Assembly: GCA_944376125.1 (NCBI GenBank)
Contig: CALWBQ010000005.1
Location: 60,161 to 124,160 of the forward strand
Source: an uncultured Lachnospiraceae bacterium
GTDB taxonomy: Bacteria > Bacillota > Clostridia > Lachnospirales > Lachnospiraceae
Direction: 5' to 3'
DNA length: 64,000 nucleotides
This document shows, one piece after another, positions 27,815 through 36,409 of the stretch. Numbering within the stretch: position 1 is the stretch's first letter; the number at the start of each line of letters is the position of its first letter. The position numbers were made by a program, and so were the translations under genes. Under the pieces are notes generated by a model. It searched no databases and was not told the DNA's origin. It saw nothing but the letters and a program-made list of their open reading frames with translations.

Positions 27815-30617
27815 CGGCATTCTCTGTCCAGGCACCATCGTCCCCAACCCAATATCCATCCGGTGTTTCTCGGCCTGCATACATGGCTCCCTTTGTCCCG
27901 TCAGAGACAGGATTAAAATAATACCATTTTCCATCAATGAGATGCCAGTCCGTATACATAGCCCCTCTATGGCCGTCGCTAACTGGATTCAAATAATACC
28001 AGTATCCATCACTGTCCAAGTGCCAGCCTGTCTGCATATGTCCCAGTGTCCCATCCGATATAGTATGAAGAAAATACCATGAGCCATCCGTATCCTGGTA
28101 CCAGCCTGTCTTCATATATTCATCATCCCCAAACCGATACCAATCCGTTCTTCCTGTGACTCCATAATATAAATAATCCCAGGTACTTTTCGCCCGGCTT
28201 CCGTCTGTATATCGGAAAATCCACCCCTCTGGAAGTTTTTCCCATTCTCCAGTTTTTCCATGCCCTAGCAGGCTTACATAGCTGCCGCTGGTACCTGGAC
28301 CTCCTAAACCGCTTCCACCACTGGAGCTGCCGCCTGCAGTGCTCCATCCAGATCCTCCTGAACTGCCTCCTGAACTGCCGGCGCTGCCTCCATCTGTACT
28401 GCTTCCGTCCGTGCCGCTTCCGCCCATAGAACCGCCTCCGCCAGATGGCGTCTCACCTGCAGTGTGATCTTCTCCCTCAGGCTGCTGACTCTCTTCTCCT
28501 TTTCCAGGCGGCTCTTCTTCCTGTCCTGGCTCAATCTGTTTATCATCCTCGGTTCCGGGCTGGCCATCTTCTCCATTCCACCATTTTTCATCATCGTCGG
28601 TTCCCCACGTCTGATCCTCCCCGGGGCGCCTGTTGGTTCCATCTCCATTGTCTACATAATCGTCCGATGTCCCGTACTCTCCGTCTGCTCCCGGATGGAT
28701 CTCTTTATCATCCTCCGTTCCGGGCTGGCCATCTTCTCCATTCCACCATTTTTCATCATCATCGGTTCCCCACGTCTGATCCTCTCCAGGGCGCCTGTTG
28801 GTTCCATCTCCATTGTCTATGTAATCGTCCGGTGTCCCGTACTCTCCGTCTGCTCCCGGATGGATCTGTTTATCATCCTCCGTTCCAGGCTGGCCATCTT
28901 CTCCATTCCACCATTTTTCATCATCATCGGTTCCCCACGTCTGATCCTCCCCGGGGCGCCTGTTGGTTCCGTCCCCATTGTCTATGTAGTCATCCGCCGT
29001 ATCAAAAATAGTATCGAGACCAGCATGGACATCTGAACCGCCGCTGTTCTGATAATAATCATCTCCAGTTCCGAATTCTCCGTCTGCTCCGGCAGAAAGC
29101 GGTATGTCATCCTCGGTTCCGGGCTGGCTATCCTTGCCATTATAATAGTAATGATCATCCTCCGTTCCAAATATGCCATCGCTTCCAGGACGGCGGTTGG
29201 TACCGTTTTCCATATCTTCAAACTGCAGTTTCCAAGATGCTATTAATATCGTATCAGAATCCTTCTGATAACGCGTCTCACCTGTCACAAACTCTGCAGT
29301 TTCCTCTGTCTGCCATCCTAAAAACTGATAATCTGTCTTCTTGGGTTCCGGAAGAGTTCCATAGGGCTGATCAAAAATGATTTGACGCTGTTCCTCGCTG
29401 CAGTTTCCTCCTGCCGGGTCAAAAAAGACGGTATAGGTCTTCGGCGTCCACTGGGCATACAGTCTGACGATCCCACCATCTATCAAGGTCAAATCCTGGA
29501 CTGTCTGATTCTCCTGATACTGTGTTCCCTGGCCTGACGGTTGGCTGTTCCAGCCCGAATATTCATATCCCCTTCTGACAAATCCATTTGCTTTCAGCTG
29601 AAAACCAGTTCCCACCTGATGGCTTGAGGGCTGGGTGCTGCCCCCATCTGCTCCGTTCCCTTCATAAATAAGCTGATAGGTATTTGGGATGGTTTCCAGA
29701 CGCCGTTCACACCTCTGGCACACCTTTATCTTGTAGCCCGGAACAGTTGTCGAATCATATCCGGCAGGGACGCTGTGCCCCAGCGCGGGGATCGTTTCGC
29801 TGACTTCTCCGCACATTTCACATGTGCCTGAAATTTTGCCCGACGTAGTGCAGGAAGGCTCCGTCCGTGTGGTGCCAATATGGGTATGAGCCTCCTGCGC
29901 CCCAGTCACTGCTTGCTGCTCAGTAATGGGGAAAATAGTAACGCCCCCGTAATCCTGGAGATACGGTGCATAGTAATAGAATACCACCCCTGTCAGCTTT
30001 GGATGCGGGTTCGTAATCTGAACTGTAGTATTCCATTTTCCAGATCCATTATCAGTAGAATTTGTAATCACTATGGAATCCGCCACCAAAACTTCCTCCG
30101 CATTGGCATAACTGCCAGACCCTTTCCAGATTTTCGTTTTAGGCTTCTGAACAGTATGGGTTCCGTTCATATCGTAATACTCCCAGATGGCGTCAATCTG
30201 CCTGGATGAGCCATCAATGGTGTGATCGGATATCATTTTATTAAATCCCGGCCTATAATTAGCCCCCTGAAAAAGCAGGTACACGCCCGGATCACCCAAA
30301 ACGCTCTGCATCATTTCGTGAGTGCCAGAACCAGTGATCGTCAGAACATTGGACGCCCGGCTGCTCCTAGCCATCCGCTTCGCTCCTGTCTTTTCTCCCA
30401 ATTCTATATTGCTCACATGGACTGTAAATGAGCTGGAGTCCAGCAATTCATCCCAGGATGGCAATTTATCCGAATCTCTCTGGTAGGATGCGTTGAATGG
30501 GCTGGCCTGCAGCTCGTTCCCATCTCTAACCGCTCCCTGAACCGGGCGGTAACTCCCAGCTCCTATTGTAATGGCTGCTGTCAGCAGACCAATCCCACAG
30601 CAAATCTGTTTCCTCAA
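27807..30617 (-). CDS. Secreted repeat protein with cell-wall-binding repeats
   Basis: 936 aa from a TTG start at 30617 that has AAAGGGGG upstream; the longer open frame has no such site. Signal peptide at about 1-30. The N-terminal domain (about 50-240) is unrecognised. A Cys-pair segment with CEMCG and CQRCERR is near 255-300. Two Flg_new/InlB-B-type repeats (LIYEGNGADGG, TYTVFFDPAGGN) lie at about 312-460. Then come Asp/Gly repeats at about 470-690 of the form GxDGxxGTxDD, including nearly three identical 55-residue units. A Gly/Ser-rich spacer spans about 720-780, and choline/glucan-binding-type W-Y repeats (GWYQDTDGSWYFL) run from about 795 to the end. Likely exported and held on the wall; Asp-rich loops suggest calcium binding. 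Ligand unknown. Confidence 0.85.
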   Translation of the reverse strand: MRKQICCGIGLLTAAITIGAGSYRPVQGAVRDGNELQASPFNASYQRDSDKLPSWDELLDSSSFTVHVSNIELGEKTGAKRMARSSRASNVLTITGSGTHEMMQSVLGDPGVYLLFQGANYRPGFNKMISDHTIDGSSRQIDAIWEYYDMNGTHTVQKPKTKIWKGSGSYANAEEVLVADSIVITNSTDNGSGKWNTTVQITNPHPKLTGVVFYYYAPYLQDYGGVTIFPITEQQAVTGAQEAHTHIGTTRTEPSCTTSGKISGTCEMCGEVSETIPALGHSVPAGYDSTTVPGYKIKVCQRCERRLETIPNTYQLIYEGNGADGGSTQPSSHQVGTGFQLKANGFVRRGYEYSGWNSQPSGQGTQYQENQTVQDLTLIDGGIVRLYAQWTPKTYTVFFDPAGGNCSEEQRQIIFDQPYGTLPEPKKTDYQFLGWQTEETAEFVTGETRYQKDSDTILIASWKLQFEDMENGTNRRPGSDGIFGTEDDHYYYNGKDSQPGTEDDIPLSAGADGEFGTGDDYYQNSGGSDVHAGLDTIFDTADDYIDNGDGTNRRPGEDQTWGTDDDEKWWNGEDGQPGTEDDKQIHPGADGEYGTPDDYIDNGDGTNRRPGEDQTWGTDDDEKWWNGEDGQPGTEDDKEIHPGADGEYGTSDDYVDNGDGTNRRPGEDQTWGTDDDEKWWNGEDGQPGTEDDKQIEPGQEEEPPGKGEESQQPEGEDHTAGETPSGGGGSMGGSGTDGSSTDGGSAGSSGGSSGGSGWSTAGGSSSGGSGLGGPGTSGSYVSLLGHGKTGEWEKLPEGWIFRYTDGSRAKSTWDYLYYGVTGRTDWYRFGDDEYMKTGWYQDTDGSWYFLHTISDGTLGHMQTGWHLDSDGYWYYLNPVSDGHRGAMYTDWHLIDGKWYYFNPVSDGTKGAMYAGRETPDGYWVGDDGAWTENAGQ
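28543..29000 (-). repeat. Tandem 165-bp coding repeats
   Basis: Nearly three copies of a 165-bp unit (equivalent positions 28561, 28726 and 28891) encode 55-residue units containing TNRRPGEDQTWGTDDD and GEDGQPGTEDD. Copies are almost identical at the DNA level, including third codon positions, with a diverged copy further upstream near 29100-29215. This points to recent duplication or gene conversion and likely copy-number variation. Confidence 0.9.
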
Positions 30618-30886
30618 AAAAATCCCCCTTTCATGCATATAAACTAAAAACAGACCTGCACAGACATAGGCATCCCCCGCTTTCTTTCTCACTGCAGCAA
30701 AAATATAGAAGGCGGCACATAAGATAGATCTGCGTTTCCCGCCATTTTTTTGCTGAAGTTGTTTTTTCCTAAACTTTGGAATTTTTTGGCAGTACGCCAG
30801 ATTAGAATCAATAGATGTGATTTCCAGAAAGTTTAATGGATGGAAATATAATATCATATTCCCACCCATTATGCAAGCAATTTAGG
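30618..30886 (-). promoter_or_regulatory. Promoter and long structured leader of the surface-protein gene
   Basis: Minus strand: -35 TTGCAT (30871-30876), 17-bp spacer, extended -10 TGATATTAT (TATTAT at 30848-30853). About 225 nt of untranslated leader follow. It contains a long imperfect hairpin (30692-30758) in which CAGCAAAAA..GGCGG pairs with CCGCC..TTTTTGCTG. I do not recognise a known riboswitch. Confidence 0.65.
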
Positions 30887-31753
30887 CTATTTTTTCGCCT
30901 CTTCGCTAAGCCCCAAAAAATGGCTCAGGCCAGCCCAAGCGGCTGAGGCATCATCATATCCCTCCTGATATAATTCTATCAACTTTTCTTTGTTTTTTTC
31001 GATTCTCCCTACTTCTACTTTTCTGCTTGGACGGATCACAAAGATACGGCCCTCTTTTTCGCCCTCTGCCAGATAATCCAGCGTCTCATTGTAGCGAATA
31101 TGGCGATCCTCCATTCCAGCTACCAGCTTTGGATATTTCCTGTAAAGTTTCCGAATCAGCCGGTTAGCTTGGCTGGGAGCTTTCCTGTAATCCTTATCGC
31201 GTGTCAAAATAACGACATTCTTCGCATTTCCATTTTTCTCTGACTGCTTTACTGGTATAGAATCTGCGATTCCTCCATCCAGGTACAAGTGACCATGGAC
31301 TCCTACCATTCTTGACACCAGCGGAAGTGAGCTGGAAGCTCTCACCGCCCATATATCTTTTCGCATATCTTTTATCTGATGGTAGCAAGCCTCGCCAGTC
31401 TCACAGTCTGTCATAACAGCATAAAACTTTCCTTCATAGCGGTTAAAAGCCTTATAGTCGTAGAGATTCAGCTCATTTGGAATGGTATCATAACACATCT
31501 TCACACCGAAAAGATTCCCTGTCTTGATCAGGCTTCTGACGCCACAGTATCTGGGATCTTTAAGATAGTCAATGCTAATAGCCAATGCCCTTCCCCTCTG
31601 CTTTGACAGATAACTGCAGGCGTGGCAGCTTCCAGCAGACACACCGTAAACCTCCCTAAATTCCAAATCTTTGTCAAGAAAAAAGTCCAGAACGCCTGCG
31701 GTATAGAGGCCCCTCATTCCACCGCCCTCTAATATCAGTCCTGCATTTACCAT
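30887..31753 (-). CDS. Patatin-like phospholipase
   Basis: 288-aa member of the patatin/RssA hydrolase family, probably a cytosolic lipid acyl hydrolase. It has the oxyanion-hole motif EGGGMRG near 9-15, the nucleophile elbow GVSAGS near 40, and the catalytic Asp in LDGGIADSIP near 155, so the Ser-Asp dyad is intact. The start at 31753 (ATG) is preferred over a TTG two codons upstream because AGGAG is then at 9 nt. It lies downstream of galE on the same strand, beyond a hairpin terminator. Confidence 0.9.
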   Translation of the reverse strand: MVNAGLILEGGGMRGLYTAGVLDFFLDKDLEFREVYGVSAGSCHACSYLSKQRGRALAISIDYLKDPRYCGVRSLIKTGNLFGVKMCYDTIPNELNLYDYKAFNRYEGKFYAVMTDCETGEACYHQIKDMRKDIWAVRASSSLPLVSRMVGVHGHLYLDGGIADSIPVKQSEKNGNAKNVVILTRDKDYRKAPSQANRLIRKLYRKYPKLVAGMEDRHIRYNETLDYLAEGEKEGRIFVIRPSRKVEVGRIEKNKEKLIELYQEGYDDASAAWAGLSHFLGLSEEAKK

Positions 31754-31782
31754 AGTCAATCACTCCTGTCTGAAAAACCTCG

Positions 31783-31811
31783 AAAAGGATGCTGCCGCAG
31801 CAGCATCCTTT
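31783..31811 (-). terminator. Terminator after galE
   Basis: A 12-bp perfect stem (AAAGGATGCTGC / GCAGCATCCTTT) with a 4-nt loop, in the galE-patatin gap. The T run on the minus strand is short (TTTT), while the plus strand has GTTTTT, so it may work in both directions. Confidence 0.75.
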
Positions 31812-31842
31812 GTTTTTAAAACTTGTCACAAGCAGCTTTCGA

Positions 31843-32862
31843 TCAATTCTGATTATATCCATTTGGATTGGCCGACTGCCATTTCCAAGAATCCCGGCAC
31901 ATCTCCTCAATGCCCAGTTCTGCCTTCCATCCCAGTTCTCTGGCGGCCTTTGAGGGATCGCAGTAGCACTGTGCAATATCTCCCGACCTTCTGGGATCTA
32001 TTACATAGGGCAGCTCTTTTCCGCAAGCCTTTTCGTAGGCATGGATAACCTGAAGCACGCTGTAGCCGTGGCCTGTTCCCAGATTGTAGATGGAGACGCC
32101 CTCCTTATCCTCCAGTTTCCGGATAGCGCAGACATGTCCCTTTGCCAGATCCACAACATGAATATAATCGCGAACTCCGGTTCCGTCAGGGGTGCTGTAA
32201 TCGTTTCCGAAGACATGGACACACTCCCTCTTGCCAACAGCTACCTGGGCAATGTACGGCACCAGATTGTTGGGGATTCCCTTGGGATCCTCACCGATCA
32301 GACCGCTCTCATGGGCACCAATGGGATTGAAGTAGCGGAGAAGGATGACATTCCATTCCGGATCTGCCACATTCAAATCCGTAAGGATCTGCTCCAGCAT
32401 TGCTTTGGTTCGCCCGTAAGGATTGGTAATTTCTCCCATGGGGCATTCTTCTGTGATAGGCACAAAGGCCGGGTCTCCATATACAGTAGCGGAGGAACTG
32501 AACACAATATTTTTTACCCCATGATTTCTCATAACATCACATAAAATCAGTGTTCCCGTCAGATTATTGTGATAGTATTCCAGCGGTTTCTCCACAGATT
32601 CACCCACAGCCTTATAGCCGGCGAACTGAATCACTGAATCAATCTTTTCGTTTTCAAACACTCTCTCCAGGGCCGGCTTGTCCAGCAGGTCCACATTATA
32701 AAAAGTTACCTTTTTTCCAGTAATCTTCTCTACACGCTTTAATGCTTCCTCACAGGAATTGTAAAGATTATCCACCACTACAACTTCATAGCCTGCATTC
32801 AGCAGTTCTACGCAGGTATGGCTTCCGATGTATCCGGCTCCGCCGGCTACTAGAATTGCCAT
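31843..32862 (-). CDS. galE: UDP-glucose 4-epimerase
   Basis: Interconverts UDP-glucose and UDP-galactose; extended SDR, 339 aa. NAD-binding GGAGYIGSH at 6-14, catalytic Tyr/Lys in NPYGRTKAM near 148, and the NLGTGHGYSVLQV motif near 265 are all present. It has its own promoter and a terminator, so it appears monocistronic. It supplies galactose units for surface polysaccharide or feeds the Leloir pathway. Confidence 0.97.
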   Translation of the reverse strand: MAILVAGGAGYIGSHTCVELLNAGYEVVVVDNLYNSCEEALKRVEKITGKKVTFYNVDLLDKPALERVFENEKIDSVIQFAGYKAVGESVEKPLEYYHNNLTGTLILCDVMRNHGVKNIVFSSSATVYGDPAFVPITEECPMGEITNPYGRTKAMLEQILTDLNVADPEWNVILLRYFNPIGAHESGLIGEDPKGIPNNLVPYIAQVAVGKRECVHVFGNDYSTPDGTGVRDYIHVVDLAKGHVCAIRKLEDKEGVSIYNLGTGHGYSVLQVIHAYEKACGKELPYVIDPRRSGDIAQCYCDPSKAARELGWKAELGIEEMCRDSWKWQSANPNGYNQN

Positions 32863-32978
32863 CGCGACTCCTCCTTTTCTTTGGGCGGTATGGCCTGAAA
32901 AAAATCCAGACCATTGGTGCCGCCAATGCTTTTTATCTGCCAGTCTGACAGGATTCTGCCTTCAACCCAGCTTTTTTT

Positions 32979-33007
32979 ATTATACACTCGATTTCAGGAA
33001 AGCACAA
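32979..33007 (-). promoter_or_regulatory. Promoter for galE
   Basis: Minus strand: -35 TTGTGC (33002-33007), 17-bp spacer, -10 TATAAT (32979-32984). A small hairpin (CATTGG-CGGCA-CCAATG, 32912-32928) lies in the leader. The promoter starts only about 20 bp after the sigK 3'-half stop codon. Confidence 0.6.
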
Positions 33008-33026
33008 TGCACTATCCTCGGATTTT

Positions 33027-33389
33027 TTATAATATTTGTTTGCGGCTGGCAAATTCCTGACGTATCTTTTCGATGGCTCTTTTCTCAATCCTGCTTACAT
33101 AAGATCTGGAAATCCCAAGGCTCCCGGCGATCTCCCTCTGGGTATGCTCATTTTTCCCGTAAAGCCCATACCGGAGAGTCAATACTGTTTTTTCAATTTC
33201 TTTCAGGCAAGTGTCACACGCCTGATACAGAGTCCTAATATCCTGATTCATAATCATCAGGTCGATGGTCTCTGTATTGTCTGTCTCAATTACATCTACA
33301 AGACTTACGCTTTCCCCGTCTTTGTCTATGCCGATCGGCTCGAAAAGAGAAACCTCTCTGGAATACTTTTTGCTGGCTCTCAGCAGCAT
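33027..33389 (-). CDS. sigK: RNA polymerase sigma-K, C-terminal half (SpoIIIC type)
   Basis: Encodes regions 3-4 of the mother-cell sporulation factor sigma-K: the LLRASKKYSREVSLFEPIG block and a region 4 helix-turn-helix near the end (TQREIAGSLGISRSYVSRIEKRA). It lacks region 2, so the 120-aa product alone cannot be a sigma factor. The reading frame continues upstream through Leu, Ile, Glu to the att core at 33398-33402, where it stops matching SigK. Joining that core to the one at 43663-43667 fuses it in frame to the N-terminal half. I therefore read it as the second exon-like half of a skin-interrupted sigK, not a decayed gene. Confidence 0.93.
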   Translation of the reverse strand: MLLRASKKYSREVSLFEPIGIDKDGESVSLVDVIETDNTETIDLMIMNQDIRTLYQACDTCLKEIEKTVLTLRYGLYGKNEHTQREIAGSLGISRSYVSRIEKRAIEKIRQEFASRKQIL

Positions 33390-33424
33390 GAGGATTTCAT
33401 TTGCTATCCTATCCCAGCGGCTTC
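33390..33424 (-). other. att site at the C-half end of the skin element
   Basis: Crossover core CATTT (plus strand, 33398-33402; AAATG on the coding strand). On its element side is a 21-bp arm (33404-33424) that is an inverted repeat of the arm at the other end, 19 of 21 matching. The chromosomal side carries SigK codons Glu-Ile-Leu-Met. Confidence 0.9.
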
Positions 33425-33970
33425 CTATTTTTCATAATGGAATTCTGTGATGCCGACGATATCATTCTGGTCTTTTCCAAGAACAATGTAAGCTGTCCCA
33501 AGATCTCCTACGACAGCTGTCCCATCCTGGATTTCCAGCTTGTCCGTATCAAACTCTTTGACTGCCGTTAACAGTTCGTCGGTATACAATGAATCCAATC
33601 CCATTTTTTCCAGATCACCCTCATCCTTCAAGATGGTCTCCTGATCCCCCTTCACTACCCTTACAGGAAAATTGCACAGGTAGCTCAGGTATTCTGTGGT
33701 CAAGCCCGTGGTGATCTCCATCTGTGCCGTGGAAGCGGTGGACCGAAACAGCGCCGTATCCATATCGATATCATCGGCACTCTCTTCACTATCCGCCTGC
33801 TCACTGCTCTCCGTTTCAGCCGCCTCCGATGATGCCGGCAGCTCTGCGGTTGTCTGTACCGCTTCTTGCTTCGGCTTTCCTTCGGGTTTCTGCAGTTCAA
33901 ATGGCAGTCCCGCACACGCAGTCAGGTTTACGCTGGCACATATGGCCAGCAAGACTAAGATTTTTTTCAT
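33425..33970 (-). CDS. Skin-encoded lipoprotein of unknown function
   Basis: 181 aa. MKKILVLLAICASVNLTAC is a lipoprotein signal peptide with lipobox LTAC at about 16-19. It is followed by an acidic, Ser/Glu-rich low-complexity linker (about 45-75) and a small C-terminal domain (about 80-181) that I do not recognise. The stop codon directly abuts the att arm. It is third in line after the response regulator and kinase genes at 34-36 kb, so it may be part of their signalling unit, for example as an extracytoplasmic accessory. Confidence 0.7.
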   Translation of the reverse strand: MKKILVLLAICASVNLTACAGLPFELQKPEGKPKQEAVQTTAELPASSEAAETESSEQADSEESADDIDMDTALFRSTASTAQMEITTGLTTEYLSYLCNFPVRVVKGDQETILKDEGDLEKMGLDSLYTDELLTAVKEFDTDKLEIQDGTAVVGDLGTAYIVLGKDQNDIVGITEFHYEK

Positions 33971-34053
33971 AGCATTTCTCTCCTTCTTCTTTTTTAGCAG
34001 CTCTATCTTAACAAACTCTCCTTCAAGCTCCCTTTAGGCTCTATAAAGATTTA

Positions 34054-35631
34054 TTAAGATTTAGGAAGAGAAATCAGAAATGCCGCCCCTTCTCCCCCAG
34101 GGGGGTCGGCAAGCTGGATCGTGCCTCCGTGAAGGGATATGATCTGATGGACAATCGCCAGCCCCAGCCCGGAGCCATGACTGGTTCCTCTGGACTCATC
34201 TCCGGTCACAAATGGTACAAATATTTTGTCTGCCAGCTTTGGGGAAATTCCTGGCCCATTGTTCGCAATAAGCAGGAAGATCTGGCGGCCTTCTTCCCAG
34301 AGATGTACAGATACTGTGATCCCCGGTCCCCCGTAAGCCATACTGTTATTAATCAGGTTTTCCAATGCTCTGCAGAACAGAAAGCGGTCTAAATGACAGC
34401 TGAGCGGATTGTCCGGCAATTCGGCTTCCAAAGAAATTCCAGCCAGTTCCAGCTCCTGATATCGCTCCGCAAGATATTCCTGGCACACGGCACCGATATC
34501 CTCCTTCCTCAGATCAGCCCGCATCCCGGGGTGGTCCAGCTTGCTGTACTCGTGGAAGGCTGAAAGGAGCTGGCTTACGCGCTGCGTCTTCTTTACAATA
34601 GTATCCAGGTAAATCGCTTCCTCTTGGAGCGGAACCATCTTATCTCTAAGTGCTGCCGCATATCCCCCGATGACAGTAATCGGTGTTTTCAGATCATGGG
34701 AAATATCCGCCAGAAGACGCCTCCGATCTTCGCTGCTCTTTTCCAGCCTTTGTTCCATCTCTATAAAGTTTTCTGCAATTTCTGCAAATTCCTCCGGTCC
34801 CTGGTAATGTTCCAGGTGCCCCGGCTGCCCTTTTGAAAAGCTGACAATGGCCTGATTAAAGGGCTGAAGCAGTTTCTTTGTCTTTCTGTTTAGGAAGTAA
34901 ATACAGCCGACCGCCGCACACAGATAAGCAGGTATAAACAAGAACCACATATAATCCCAAGCCCTATATATATTCTGATATGTCTTGTAGTCCGGCTCAA
35001 AAAATCGAAAAATCAGATGGCGCACAGCTCCCTCTGGCGTTTCATAAGTATGTCTGTATATCCTCCTTCCCTGCTGATCTGTCCCTCTCAGCCAGGAGAT
35101 CTCCTGGGCTGTAAAGGCGGTTTTCCCTGGAAAAAGAGTACCGGAAATCACTGTCTGATCCCCGTTCAGAAGGAGGTAGCCTGAAACTGATGCCTCCCCG
35201 CTCTCCTGATATTTCAGGCGGGTGATCAGATATCCGCCCTTTAACGAGTCTTCTAACTCTGCTGTCAAATATTGAGTGTCCGATATGTATTCTGAAATAT
35301 ATTTCCATTCGTCTCCTGGAACATCTCCATCCCCCAGCTCAGCCCCGCTCTGAAAGAGTTCTCTCCCATCTCCGTCTATCAGCTGAACTGCATACCCATC
35401 TCCTAAATACCTGTCCAATTTCAGCGTGCTGAATCTCTCATCCGGGGTATTCTCAGCCTCCTCTAGGAATCCGGCGATATCCGGAATAGGAGCGATCGTT
35501 TCCATCAGCAAGCTGTATCCGCAGTAGATTCCGACAAAGACACAGAGAACCACCACCGTAAATACGATATAATAAACAGCCAAAATCCGGTAAAAGCTCC
35601 CTCTTTTCTGATTATGGATTTTTATACTCAA
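34054..35631 (-). CDS. Sensor histidine kinase (skin element, left)
   Basis: 525-aa membrane kinase. A first transmembrane helix lies at about 14-38, an extracytoplasmic sensor of about 170 aa follows, and a second helix near 232-252 (YMWFLFIPAYLCAAVGCIYFL) leads into a HAMP-like linker. The HisKA phosphoacceptor is LADISHDLKTPITVIGGYAAAL (H near 310). The ATPase has N (NLINNSMAYGG), G1 (IANNGPGI) and G2 (SHGSGLGLAIV) boxes. It overlaps the response regulator by 20 bp. The signal is unknown. Confidence 0.93.
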   Translation of the reverse strand: MSIKIHNQKRGSFYRILAVYYIVFTVVVLCVFVGIYCGYSLLMETIAPIPDIAGFLEEAENTPDERFSTLKLDRYLGDGYAVQLIDGDGRELFQSGAELGDGDVPGDEWKYISEYISDTQYLTAELEDSLKGGYLITRLKYQESGEASVSGYLLLNGDQTVISGTLFPGKTAFTAQEISWLRGTDQQGRRIYRHTYETPEGAVRHLIFRFFEPDYKTYQNIYRAWDYMWFLFIPAYLCAAVGCIYFLNRKTKKLLQPFNQAIVSFSKGQPGHLEHYQGPEEFAEIAENFIEMEQRLEKSSEDRRRLLADISHDLKTPITVIGGYAAALRDKMVPLQEEAIYLDTIVKKTQRVSQLLSAFHEYSKLDHPGMRADLRKEDIGAVCQEYLAERYQELELAGISLEAELPDNPLSCHLDRFLFCRALENLINNSMAYGGPGITVSVHLWEEGRQIFLLIANNGPGISPKLADKIFVPFVTGDESRGTSHGSGLGLAIVHQIISLHGGTIQLADPPGGEGAAFLISLPKS

Positions 35632-36328
35632 TTTTATATCCTATCCCCCTCACAGTTTTGATGTAGCTGGGATTTTTGGAATCATCTTCCAGTTTTTCTC
35701 TCAGCTTAGATATATGAACCATCATCGTTTTATCATCGCTTTCTGAAAATCCGCCGCTAATGCTGTCATACAGCTGAGCCTTTGTAAATACCCGGCCCGG
35801 CGACTGCATCATGCGGGCAAGAATCCGAAATTCCGTAGGTGTCAATTCCACAGGCTGCCCATCTTTTTCCAGCTTCATCCTGTCAAGATCCAGAGAAAGG
35901 CCGCCCACTTTCAAAATTCTCTCTGACTCCTGCCGGATACCGGAGCCCAGCTTATAAAAGCGGCGCAGATTTGCCTGAACATGGGCGACAACCTCCAAGG
36001 GGTTAAAAGGCTTAGTCAGATAAGAATCCGCCCCCAAATTCAGTCCCAAAATCTTATGATGATCCTGGTCCTTTGCTGTTAGAAACAGTACCGGAATATT
36101 GGCAGACGCCCGAATTTTTTCCAGCACCTGATATCCGTCAAGCCCTGGCATCATAATGTCCAGCAGGGCAAGATCCACTGGCTCTCTCTCCATTTCCCGC
36201 AGAGCTTTCCTCCCGTCTTCTGCCAAAATCACTCTAAATCCGCTGCTCTCCAGATAGAGCTTCAGCAGGGAGCGGATATCTTTGTCATCCTCCGCAACTA
36301 AAATTGTATATTGTCTCTGTGCTTCCAT
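35612..36328 (-). CDS. OmpR-family response regulator (skin element, left)
   Basis: 238 aa. Receiver: acidic pair EDDKD at 12-16, phosphoacceptor Asp in LALLDIMMPGLDG near 55, Lys in FLTAKD near 105. The C-terminal winged helix includes LTPTEFRILARMMQSPGRVFTKAQLYDSI and the terminal RGIGYKIE. It is the first gene of the RR-kinase-lipoprotein unit behind an extended -10 element (TGGTATACT, -10 at 36395-36400) just downstream of the recombinase stop. Confidence 0.95.
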   Translation of the reverse strand: MEAQRQYTILVAEDDKDIRSLLKLYLESSGFRVILAEDGRKALREMEREPVDLALLDIMMPGLDGYQVLEKIRASANIPVLFLTAKDQDHHKILGLNLGADSYLTKPFNPLEVVAHVQANLRRFYKLGSGIRQESERILKVGGLSLDLDRMKLEKDGQPVELTPTEFRILARMMQSPGRVFTKAQLYDSISGGFSESDDKTMMVHISKLREKLEDDSKNPSYIKTVRGIGYKIEYKNP

Positions 36329-36394
36329 AGCTCGTATTCTCTCCCCTTCATTTCCATGGTTTGCCCGGAACCGCTTTGCCTGGCCCGGGCCTTG

Positions 36395-36400
36395 AGTATA
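36395..36400 (-). promoter_or_regulatory. Extended -10 element upstream of the skin response regulator
   Basis: Minus strand TGG-TATACT. The -35 region at 17 bp spacing is poor (TTTCGG), so an activator such as the response regulator itself may be needed. GC-rich self-complementary sequence follows in the leader. Confidence 0.4.
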
Positions 36401-36409
36401 CCATACCCT

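Noticed and set aside
28543..29000. Regular repeats that could suggest a CRISPR array
   Set aside because: Units are 165 bp, contiguous with no unique spacers, and encode part of a protein in frame.
28464..29036. Long plus-strand open frames (about 190 codons) in the repeat region
   Set aside because: Antisense to the repeat protein; they only persist because the repeat has a biased composition. No ribosome site or domain.
30618..30845. c-di-GMP riboswitch in the surface-protein leader
   Set aside because: The GGGAAACGCA piece looked suggestive, but the conserved core of neither c-di-GMP class could be found.
32912..32928. Plus-strand terminator (CATTGG-TGCCG-CCAATG then CTTTTT)
   Set aside because: No plus-strand gene ends here; it lies in the galE leader.
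33027..33389. sigK C-half taken as a truncated or decayed sigma factor gene
   Set aside because: The frame is clean, the N-half is present 10 kb away on the same strand, and joining the AAATG cores restores SigK exactly.
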